This document shows positions 24,901-36,900 of a stretch of 64,000 nt of DNA, in pieces. Every line of letters starts with the position of its first letter. Positions within the stretch are counted from its first letter, which is position 1. The DNA is from Rhodeus uyekii (taxonomy: Eukaryota > Chordata > Actinopteri > Cypriniformes > Acheilognathidae). The position numbers and the translations under genes were made by a program. The notes below the pieces were generated by a model. The model did no database searches. It saw only the letters and a program-made list of their open reading frames with translations, and had not been told where the DNA came from. Where the stretch lies: contig JAWRVZ010000076.1 in assembly GCA_037043235.1 (NCBI GenBank), forward strand, positions 1,922,001 to 1,986,000, given 5' to 3'.

Positions 24901-27900
24901 TTAGGGATTTAAAATAGAGACAGGATTAGGTACACTATAGTGTTCAAACAAAAAAAATTTTAAGTCTATTTTGCTCACCAAGGCTGTATTTATTTGATCA
25001 AACATACAGTAAAAACAGTAATATTGTGAAATATTATTGCAATTTTAAATACTTGTAAAATTGTAATTTCTTCCTGTGATGACAAAAATGAATTTTCAGC
25101 AGCCATTACTCCAGTCTTCAGTGTCACATGATACTTTTAATTAATTTAATGTGTCTGTGCTGAATTAATATTGAACTAAATAAATAAATACATATATATA
25201 TATATATATATATTAATGACGCTAAACTTTTGAATGATCCAACAGACATTTAGGCATCATAAATACTCATTATTGTTGGACATGTTAGTTATTATTTGTC
25301 CTATACCTGACAGGCCCTGTATGGAAGGATGTTTGTTTGGATGTTCACAAAAATAAACAGCGCCATTCACAAACCCCAGACCGATGAGTCCTCGTACACG
25401 CGCAAGTACATTGGATTGCTTGACATTTTTGGCTTTGAGAATTTTCCTCAGAACAGGTAAGTGTATGCTGACTAAACTAATAATTAGTTTAAACTACAAA
25501 ATATAATGATAAATTAACATGGTTGTTCATATAGTTGTAACATTTTGACACTACCCATACTTTAAATATACTTTCTCTGTATGCATAGTTTTGAGCAGCT
25601 GTGCATTAATTATGCCAATGAGCACCTGCAGCAGTTCTTTGTGAGGCACGTCTTTAAGCTGGAGCAGGATGAATATAGTAAAGAAGGAATTACATGGAAG
25701 CGCATCGGTTTCAATGACAACCAGAAAACCCTGGACCTCCTGGCTGTTAAACCTCTCAACATACTAGCTCTGATTGATGAGGAGAGCCATTTCCCTAAGG
25801 TGAGCTTCATAAGCTACGTAGTCTGGTTTATATGCTTATATTTATTTATTCTGTGCTCACCCCATGTTGTCCTGTTTTCAATGCAGGGAACAGATGCCAC
25901 AATGTTAAACAAAATGAACCAAGAACACAATGGGAACAAACTGTACATCTCATCCAAGAGCAAGCATGGAATGCAATTTGGGATTCAGCACTTTGCTGGA
26001 CTGGTTTATTATGACTGTGAAGGTACAATTAATTACTTAATTAATTACATTTCCCGGTAGTTACTTTAAAAAGCAAATTGTTTCTGGTCTGAGAGATCTG
26101 TATTTTGTCAGGTTTTTTGGAGAAGAACAGAGATTCCATAAGCATGGACATCATGGAGCTGGTTCGGAAATCTTCCAACAAGTTGCTGAAGCTGATCTTT
26201 GAGAAGGAGATGAATACAAACTCAGTCAAGAACACTAACAAAATGAACAAAATCATCATGACGCCAAAGAACTCATTACGTGTATGGGACAGTTATACAG
26301 CAGATTGACAATGTCGACTTGATATTGACAACAGCTATTCAATAAATTGCCTTTTTTGTGTCGCACAGCAAGTAAATGATTCGAGGCGACAGATATCTAC
26401 TCTGAGTGGCCAGTTCCGTCAGTCTCTGGACTCTCTGATGAAAGCCCTGTCCCTCTGTCAGCCCTTCTTCATACGTTGTTTCAAACCAAATGACAAAAAG
26501 AAGGCCATGGTATCAATTCATATTCCTTGAGTAACATGATTTATATTGCGTAGCCATTAGAACTGTTTATATTCTATGGCCATCACATACTTTTCAAGTC
26601 ATGTTTTTTCTTTTATCTTCCTTGTCAGTCTTTTGACAGACAGCTCTGCATGCAGCAACTTCGCTATTCTGGAATGCTGGAGACCATTAAAATACGCAAG
26701 TCGGGATATCCCATCCGGCACACCTTCAAAGACTTCCTGTACCGCTATCGTGTGCTCCTGAAGTCTGTAGATTGTGACCCCAACACTGTATGGAACAATA
26801 CAATTACTTATGATGTGAATTATTTAATATAATGTGATAGTTAAAAGTAGATGAAATGTGTGTCTTAAGTAGGCTTAATGTGTTAACAACCATAGCTGGT
26901 CCTCAAACTTAAGTGATTATGGCTATGATTGGTTGCTAGGAATAATGTGTGTGTTATGTTAATGCAAAGTGTGTCATTTCTGCACTATTGGTGTGCCGGT
27001 ATAAGTAAAATATAAATATAAATAGCCGATTTCAAACAGGTTTAAACACTCCCCCATCTGCCATTGGTCAGAAATTCAGGTAGTTCTGCGCCTATCTTCA
27101 CACCATTGGTTGAGCCAATGCTAACTTGTGTCTGCATCATGCAAGTGGAGATGCTAAAAACTGAGCAGTGTTTACACTTTGTTGGAATCAATCTATGAAT
27201 GGTTTACTTATAATTGTCTATCCATATTAACCTGACAGGAGAAACTAAAATATGGTGAATGTTGAGAGATTAAGCAACCAGGTTGGCATAATTTGATAAT
27301 TAAAATATCTGTTATTTGTTCAAAAGGAGCCTCCTGCCAACTGCTGTGCAGCCATCTGCAGGGCTATGATCAAAGACGAAGAGGATTGGAAGATTGGCAA
27401 AACCAAAATCTTTCTCAGGGTACTTCAGGAATAATATTTCTCTTTCCATCAATATCTGTATACATCCCTGCAATCGGCTTTCTAAAGGAATTGTTGCCAT
27501 CTTATGTGTTAAAAAACATATATTTCAAATAAATGCTGTTTTTTTTTGTTCATCAAAGAAATATATCAAACGCAACTGTTTTCAACATTGATAATAGTAA
27601 TAATTTATAAAAGCATATTAGAATGATTTCTGAAGGATCAAATCACAGATTAAGAGCAAAATATGAGAAAAATCACATTATCCCAAACATTTGGATGGTA
27701 GTGTATCTATCATGTATTTTTCTTCACATAAGAACTGTCTTGAATCGTTTGTTTCCTTTCTCCCTCTTGCAGGATCATCACGATTCCTTCCTAGAAATGG
27801 CGAGAGAGCAAGAGCTTTATAGGAAGGCACTTATCATCCAAAGAGTGATGCTTGCCCACAAGGACAGGTTTGTTCCCCACTGTCCTAATGTATCTGATGC

Positions 27901-30900
27901 AACTGTACAGCTTTGTTAATCTAAGTAATTCTTCATCCACATACAGAGGAGCTTTTATAAAGAAGAAGAAGGCAGCTCTGGTTTTGCAGAAAAACTGGCG
28001 TGGCCATAGAGACCGGAGAGAATTTAGCAAAGTGAGCTATCTAGGAACATCTCAAATGAATCATAGTAGTCTAGGAACATAATGAAATATGCCTTACATT
28101 GTTTCTATTTTCCCTGTTAGCTCAAGCTGGGATTTGCTCGGCTGCAGGCAAAAGTGCGCAGTCGGCAGCTCCATAAGGAGTATATGCGCAGACGGGCTGC
28201 AGCCGTCACTCTACAAACACAGACCCGTGGTTATCTCGCCAGGAAAGACCTGAAATGTAAAAAAAATGCAGTGATACTGCTGCAGGCACAGACCAGAGGA
28301 CTGCTGGCCAGGAAAACCCTCAAGAAAATGAAATCAGATGTGAGTTTATAGTGGAATGGACCATGGGGGGGGGGGGGGCAATCGTTTGGAATATTACATT
28401 TTTGGAATAATTTAATTCAAAAGAAATATTATTACAATTTAAAAGAACTGTTGAAAATATTTTAAAATATAATGTGTTCCTGTGATGGCAAAGCTTTTTA
28501 TCAGTCATTACTCCAGTCTTAAGTGTCTCATGATCCTTCATAAATTTCATCAAAATATGAAATAGTGAAATAGATCAAAAGTGACAGTAAAGACATTTAT
28601 AATGTTGCATAATTTTTGTATTTCTAATAAATGGTTGTTCTTTAGATCTTTCTATTCATCAAAGAATCCTGAAAAAAATTATCACGGATTCCAGAAAAAC
28701 ATATTAAGTGGCTAAAATGTATAATAATAAGAACCTTTATTAACAGTCGAGCACCAATAATAATTTATAACAATTGAGCACCAGATCAGTAATTAATAAT
28801 TTTTGAAGGATCAGTTATGATGCTGAAAATTCCATTAATTACATTTGTAAATATTTTCACATAGAAAACAGATATTTTAAATTGTACTATGGTAATATTT
28901 CACAATATTACAGTTTATACTGTTTCTTTTCATTATTAAATAAATGTAGCCTTGGTGGGCATAAGAGACTTCTTTCAAAAACAGAAAATAAAACCTGATT
29001 TATTCCAAACTTTTGAATGGCAGTGTACTTAATGTTTTATGCTTTTATTCACACCCTTGCCCTGTCTCAGGCGTTTTTGACTGCGCAAGAAAAAGAGGCT
29101 CAGGAGTTGGCAGCACGGGAGCTTCAGCAACGCCTACAGGATCTCCTCAGACAAAACGAGGAAGCTGCCAAATCTCAGAATAAGGATGATGAGGAAATGG
29201 TGGAGAATCTCTTTGGCTTCATGAGTGTATTAGGAGGACAAGAGGGACCAGCTCCGGAGGGTTTTGAGGTTAGAGTCATCTTGACAGTAGAATAAGCCAG
29301 AAGGACACCTATTTAATGAGAATGATCACTTCCTGATACATACTACATATGTTGTCAGTGATGATACTGTATACTGTACAGTGTGACATTTATGAATGCA
29401 AAAATTACTATTTCTAGGTCAATACTAACTTTGTATGAAATGTTCCTAATGTTCTAGGATTTTGAGGCAGAGCCGGTGAAGTTAGAAGAGGTTGAACTAG
29501 CAGAAAGCCCTGTAATGGAGAGGAAGGTTATGCCATTACCAGACAGCAGCGAAGATGAACAAGTAATGGAGAGGAAGGTGACGCCATTACCCGACAGCAG
29601 TGAAGATGATCAAGATGATAAAGAGGATGAGAAGGAAGCAGCGGATGATGATGAGTTTGCTTTCTCCAAATTTGCATCCCTACACTTTCAAGGATCTTCT
29701 ACCCACTCACATATCCAACAGAGATTGCGGAAACCGCTGCTCTACCATGAAGATGAAGGGGATACACTGGCAAGTGTTGCCCTAATTAGCATCATGCTCC
29801 CATTTAAAGGAAGGCTTGGAAGTCAGCTGTGACTTTATGTTTTGTATTGTCTTGTCTTGTCTTATTTCTTCTTTCTTTTTTCCTATCTCCTCCAGGCCAG
29901 TTTGACAGTATGGTGGATCATACTTAGATTCATGGGAGACCTTCCAGAGCCGAAGCAAGAACGTGTTTCTGCTATAGCCGACCCCATACAGAGGAACCTT
30001 GGTCAGAGACAAGCACGGCGACTCAGTAACCTCGTTGGATTAGATCAGGTAAATCATAGCTGTATACTTTCTCTCTACACCCACCAGATGTACAGCCTAT
30101 ACCTGCTGAAAAGACCAGCCTGTCAGCATCATTTTATATTTGATATTCGTATATAAATAAAATATTTCAATGTAAGCACATATTTAAAATATAGGCTAGC
30201 CAATCATATAATGTTTCAGTTGTGTCACAGCCAGTGGCATAGATTTAAAATAACAATTTAAAAATGTTAATGTGAATACAGAGGACAAAAAGAAGGACAA
30301 ATTAAAGCCAAAGGGCCATAAAATACAGAAAATAATATTGCTACAAATGTCATGCAATAACGAAAACTAAAATTCTCACCGTGTGTAACAAGTGCTCTTT
30401 TAATAACATTGTATCATACAAACAGTTGTGGGTTTACTTTTTGTTGGTCTTGTAATTGCAGAAATTTTTGAGAAAGAAAATGAAGCAGCAGAAAGGGACA
30501 GGGAAACGAAAACCCTCAGCCATTCCTGAAGAAGAGGTGAAATGTGTTTATATACTCCTCGTGGTACAACACTGAACATTATCCACAGCTTAAACACATC
30601 AACTGCATCATAGCAGGTTCTTACTAACCATTCTGATGAAACTTGTAGCCAGAAGAAGAAGAACCAAGACCTACCATCCATGCCATTCAGGAGGAAGAGG
30701 ATCTACTGTTTGGAGAGGGACCAACATTTGATCGTCCAATGACACCCTTGGAAAAATTACACACTATTGTGGGATATGCCATTGTACGACAAGATATAAG
30801 GTTAATGTGATGGGGCCAATGGTCATTTACATTCTTCATAATGCGTGATATACTGTATTCCTTATACAGAGAGATATATGAATTATGACTTGTTTTTCAG

Positions 30901-33900
30901 AGATGAAATTTACTGTCAGATCTGCAAGCAGTTAACAGACAATAAGAACCCCAAAAGTGTAAAGAGAGGCTGGATCCTTCTGTCCATCTGTTTGGGCATT
31001 TTCCCCCCTACGGACCGCCTCAATAAGGTATGAAATACTATTTTGACTTCTGTTCTGAAATTATCCAATCATTTTTGCAAAATAAACCTGACAAGATTAT
31101 CAGGACACTGATACACAGAGGAATAATTTATTGTTTTCTATTTTGTGTTGTGTTAGTTAATGTAAGGTTATGTTATGTTATTTGGTCTCACTTTATATTA
31201 GGTGTCTATGTACTAACATTTAAATGAATCATTTCATACAATTGTGTACATACATGTGTTTACATTTTTAAAATACCTTCATGTAATTAATATACAGAAT
31301 TACATCTATAATTACACTTTCGACCCTTCCCTTACCCCTTAACCCACCCTTAAATCTACTCATTCCCCCAAACATGTCCCCAAACTCACCCATATCCCAC
31401 CTATATTCGCATTTTTGCAATACAATATTAACATTATACTTATTTTATTAAGTATGAACGTGGTAGTTAAGAACATCTAAGGTAAATTGTGACCTATTAT
31501 TTTATTTGATGTTACATTAAGTAATGTTCCACAATCTTTTGGCCACAGTACCTGGAGAGCTTTATACGCCAGGGGCCAAAGGAATACTCCTCCTCCTGTG
31601 CGGAGCGACTTCGGAGGACCTTAGCCAATGGAGAAAGAAGTGAGCCGCCATGTTGGGTTGAGCTACAGGTAGGCAATCCCTCTGTCTGATGAATGATGAA
31701 GAATACTCCCCTTACCTTAAACATGACCAACCCTTCTTTCCTGTAACTGCAAGTCTGTAGAGACCAAGAACCCCATTGGAGTGGTTGTGCTTCTGATGGA
31801 TGGCAGAAGCATCAGTCTTCATGTGGACTCGGCCAGCACTTCTGAAGAGGTGTGCAAAGCAGTTATCCAGAAAATAAACCTGCAGGACACTTATGGCTTC
31901 TCCCTATATGCTGCAATGAATGAGAAGGTTTGTATCACCTAAATGTAATAGTTCACATGTAACTAATGAGCAATAGTATCAAAGTCTTCAGGTATATTTT
32001 TCTTGCTCCAGATGTGGTCTCTAGGCAGTGGCGGTCAGCATGTCTTGGACGCCGTGTCGATGTGTGAGCAGGAAGAAAAGAGGCAGGGGAGAGAGGAACA
32101 GCACGCTCCTTGGCGCCTCTACTTCCGCAAAGAGATCTTCACTCCGTGGCACGACAGTTCATATGACCAAGTCAGCACAGATCTCATCTATAGGCAGATC
32201 ATCCATGGGCTGAAACACGGAGACTATATATCTGATAAGGTTAGTCCAGGCTCTGTGCTTGACCTGTCCATATAGCATAAATGATTTCAGAAGGAATGAG
32301 ATTTGTGACTTATACTCTGTGGTTGAAACTATAATCTCGTTCTAGGAGGATGATTATGTGCAGCTCGCTGCCAAACATTACTATATACAGCATGGTTCTG
32401 AAAGCAGTTTGGAAACTTCCCAGAAAATTGTTCGTGAGTGCATGAACATAACTATAATCGAGAAAAAGTCTTTGGTCAAACTAGTGCAGTTGGTTTTTTC
32501 TGCGCACACACAGGTAAATTCATATGTTATTATGAATATCATTATTCTCAATAGTTTGATTTCACTGCAACAGAATTTGATTTGTTGGTGAATATTTTGG
32601 AGGATAAAGCAAGCAATAATTCTGTGTAATTTCTCAGGGCCCTTACATAAACTCTACTACACCTGTCTATGAAGTGAAAGCAGAGATCGTCCAATATGTG
32701 CGGCAGAGGTGGCCAATCTATTTTTCCAAGTTATATGAGACTTTTGTGGTTTCAGGTAAAAAAATAAAAAGTTGTTCTTAGTTTTATATGAGTAGTCCAT
32801 ACAACAATATACATTTTGCTGTCATTACTTATCTTCATGTCATTCCAAACCTGTATGACTTTATTTTCAAAGAGAGCTTTTGAAGAATGTTCATGCTGCT
32901 CTTTTCTATACAATGAAAGTGGATGGGACCAAGGACTGGAAATTAAAAAAAGCACAATAAAAGTCTGAAGCTATATTATAAATTTGTATAAGGAAATTTT
33001 ACTTGAGTATAGCATTTGGGCTATAGATAATTTTATTTTCCATAGAAGTCATACAGGTTTCTGAAGCTATGAGGGCAAGTTTTTTATTTTTGGGCAAACT
33101 ATAAATGCATTGAATTTTGAAATCACTGTTGTATTTTGTGCAGGTCCCTCACTGCCTGAAGAACAGTTTGTTGTTGCCGTGAACTGGAAGGGGGTCTTCT
33201 TTCAGGATGGGACAGAAGGCGCATTTCTGCAGCTCTCTTATCCTGAGGTCACAAGAATTGAAATTCTGAGGTAAACAAAAATCCTCTATGGAGAAGCACC
33301 TAAGTTACACCTGAGCATTAATGAACTACATATGCTTCAAATATTATTTCTGCAGATTCTCAGTCTAGTTTGTAAGATTTGAAAAGACAATACTACTTAA
33401 AAAAAAATATTTTCCTTCCTTCTCTGCTTAACATTTCACCTACAGCGACGAAAAGTCTGATGAGATTGTATGCTTGACAACTCCAAAGGGGATGTATGAG
33501 CTAAAGGTTGTGAAGGGAAAAGAATTTGTGGAGCTGGTCACCATGTTTATCACAGGGCTTAAGAAGAGATCCTTGCACGCTGTGGCAATACAGGACCTTA
33601 GCAGACAAGGTGCTTATTTTATATTGATTACTACATTGTGACAAAACAGCAATTCTACTTGTAGTATTCTCATTCGAGGCTGATTCTTCAATTGTAGCAG
33701 CACTTTTCACTCAAATACCTGTAATTACAAATAATGTGTGAAAATAATAAAACAAATTCACTTTTTGGAGAAAATTTGGAAAGAGGGGAAATTACATACC
33801 AGAGTGGTTCTTTAAAACCATTCAGTGTGACACAGTTTCCACTCATTTTTTTCTTCCCTTCAGAGGATCCCACATTGCTGAGCTTCAGAAGAGGTGATGT

Positions 33901-36900
33901 GCTGTATATCATAAAGGATGGAGATTACGCTCCTGAAGGAGGCTGGCTCACAGCAAGAAATGAGAGGACAAGTCAAACTGGAGCAGTTTCCTTAGATTCA
34001 ATTCAGATTCTACCAATGTTGACTAGGCCTACAGAAGAAACACTGGTAAGAATGATGTTTCACATTGATTTGTGGAGGAGATTACTCCTCATCACTGGCC
34101 ATTATTGTGTTAATTTTTTCACCAGTTCTGTCACCTTTTAATCGCCTTTTGTGTATCACATATTTTAGCAGTCATCATAAATTAGGTATCATTCGAAAGC
34201 CTACGAACAGTTTTGAAATTGAAAGTTGCTTTACCATGGAAATGGTACCATAAATTATTTTAGCGAACTCCTCCCCTAGTGCGTCTGTCGAGTCTTCTTT
34301 GTCACTTCCTGTTGGCGAGGTCTTGGGAACACTTCCTGTCAGTCGTGTCATCTGTGCACTTCCTGTCTGTGAGGTCATTGTTACACTTCCTGCACCTGTG
34401 ATCACTTAATCGTTAGTCTACCCAGGTGTTTGTCATTCCCTTGTGTATAAAACCCTCTAGTGTTTCCCTTGTCTTCATCGGTTGTTAATGTAGTTATGTT
34501 GAATTTGTTGTGTCTTATGTGGATGTCCTGTCTGTCTTTCCGAGTTCTCCAGCGTTATGTTTAGTTCAGTTTATGCACAGATGTGCTTCTTTGATTTTTT
34601 GTATTTAAAGTCTTTTGTTTATTAATAAAAGGAATTTTAAGTTGGAACCTGTTTATCCTTGCTGTGTTCTCCGCATCGCACACGTTCCTCACTTCGTAAC
34701 AATTACAACATATATTTTAACTACTTTATAGTCAAAACCTTTTCTAATCTTGACAAAACACATATTGTCGGAAAAGATAGAGATCTCAAGGTTCCATATT
34801 TGGTGACTGTTTCGTGATAGTTTTTATATTTGCACAGAAATGTATTATGTAATTTATAACAGGAGAACGTATAAACAAAAATTCAGTGGAATGTGAGTGA
34901 CACCCGGTGGCTAAACCCAATTTTTGTGACATCAACATTAGACATGGATTTGATTTCTTTCTTTTTTTTAAGTGCTTTCACTTCATCAATAATCCATATC
35001 AAACTACACTCCCAACATTTCTTGAATTACAACCATTTGAATTTGGTTAGTGGATTTTAAGGGGTTAAAAACTGGCAGTTTCAAATCTTTAAAGGCAGTT
35101 TCTTTCATTCTAGCAATTTAATTCCAAGGGTTAAATAGACGGTATAAAGTGATGAATAAAAATAAAATAAAGCAGTTTTGGTCCTTTCTCCAACCATTAA
35201 AAATACTTTGAAATTGTTTTCAAAACCATCAACAAGGTTCTTTTCTTACTGTGGCAAAATATGCTGTTCTGTAAGTCAATTTTGATAAAAAACAGAACTG
35301 TAAATGTGATCAATTCTATCCTCTAGAATTTGCTGAATTTGACCCCAGCACGGAGAAAGTCAGTGATGCCGGTGTTGCCGCAGAAGGAGGAGCTCAGCAC
35401 AGAGAGAGTTGCCCATGTGACACTCAAGGAGTTCTCATTTGATTACTTCAGGTGACAGTTGTACAGTTTGCAATAATCTCAACTGACTTAAATCATAACT
35501 ACTTAAAAAAAGCAGAAACTTGAAAGTTACCAATTTTGATAACATATCAGAGCCTCTGAAGTTATCACGTCATTACGTACCTCTTTTCAATGGGTCACAG
35601 GGAGATAGGTAAGGACGGTGGTCGTGGCAAGGGAGGACCCAAAGAGAAACTGTGGGCCAGCAGCAAAGAGCCTCTCAAACAGCCGCTGCTCAGGAACCTG
35701 CAAGGCAACTCAGAGCTCTGCCACCTCGCTTGTGACTCCTTCACAGATATCCTTCCCAATTATTGGTCCAAATCAGAATCATTTGTTATATATAAAAATA
35801 TAGTTACAAATATATTAGATGATGTTTTTCGTCAATTATAAGTGATAAAGACTTCACTACATATGACCACTGTTAATTTTAATGACGCTTGCTGTTTTCT
35901 TTAACGTGGTTTCTACCTATCCTTAAATATATGGGAGATTATCCAGTCAAGCATGTGCGGACACCCATAGATCTAACAAATCAGATCTTTGGGCCACCGA
36001 CAACGCACGTCGAGCTGAGAGACGAGATCTACTGCCAGATAATGAAGCAGATGACTAATAACAAAAACGGGTTTGTCGACTGATTTAAAGTACCTACACA
36101 GTAATACTTTATTTGTTTCATCTTATTATAGTTGATTTGCTGTGTTGTTTTTCTCTCAGGTTGAGTGTTGAGCGAGGTTGGCAGCTGTTGTGGCTGTGCT
36201 GTGGTCTCTTCCCTCCAAGTCAGTTGTTACTGAGGCATGTTCAACGTTTTCTGGAGTCTAGACCCAGAGACCCACTGGCTTCCACCTGCTTGCAGAGGAT
36301 GCAAGCTATGCTCAGGTTAAAACTTTGCTACTCAAACATAATAAACTGATCATGTCTGATCATGATAAACATGAAGGATGAAAGTTGAACTATAATTCAT
36401 TGTTTATTGTCCCTACAGTATTGAGGGAAGGAAGCTGCCTCCTCACCAGGTGGAAGTGGATGCTATTCTGAATAACAGCACTCAGATCTTCCATAAAGTT
36501 CATTTTCCTAACGATACATCTGAAGTAAGCACTAACATTTCAATTTGACCTATTTTACTCATTCTTATTTTCATCCACTTTAAAAACTCTTTTTTTAATC
36601 AGATTTTTGAGGTGACCACCACCACAAGGATCAGAGACTTAATTCGTAACATCTCCAAATACCTATGCCTCTCCTCATCGGATGGATACAGTCTATTTGT
36701 GAAAACAGCCAATAAGGTTTGAGATATCATTTTATGATCTCTTTTTTCCATAAGGTTGTATATAACGTCCATGTTAATCTTTGTATGTTGTGTCTGATAC
36801 TTTCAGGTAGTAAGTATGGATTCTGAAGAGTACTTTTTTGACAACCTCAGGCAACTCACAGATGTCGTCAAAAAAGGAAAGAAAGTCAAGGAGGGTAAGG

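Larger units (their letters stand above)
18952..27419 (+). other. myo7b: myo7b exons 1-17: motor domain
   Basis: Encodes residues 1-747. Visible ATPase elements: P-loop GESGAGKT at residues 154-161, switch I NDNSSRFG at 203-210, switch II DIFGFE at 433-438, the relay-region SFEQLCINYANEHLQQFF, an actin-binding CQPFFIRCFKPND stretch, the SH1-region RQLRYSGMLETI and the converter ending KIGKTKIFLR. No key residue is missing, so the motor looks competent. Confidence 0.92.
29071..31668 (+). other. myo7b: myo7b exons 21-27: charged linker and first MyTH4
   Basis: Exon 21 encodes a short charged helix-like segment (residues 881-946) much shorter than the single-alpha-helix of MYO7A. Exon 22 is very acidic and holds a 17-residue tandem duplication. 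MyTH4 starts near FAFSKFASLHFQ (about residue 1008), runs through ILRFMGDLPEPK and RDEIYCQICKQLT to GWILLSICLG, and ends by exon 27. MyTH4-FERM modules bind cargo adaptors. Confidence 0.85.

Noticed and set aside
35747..35920. Reading intron 36 of myo7b as an ordinary GT-AG intron
   Set aside because: No GT/AG pair nearby gives the conserved ILKYMGDYP in frame, whereas AT-AC fits donor, branch and acceptor.
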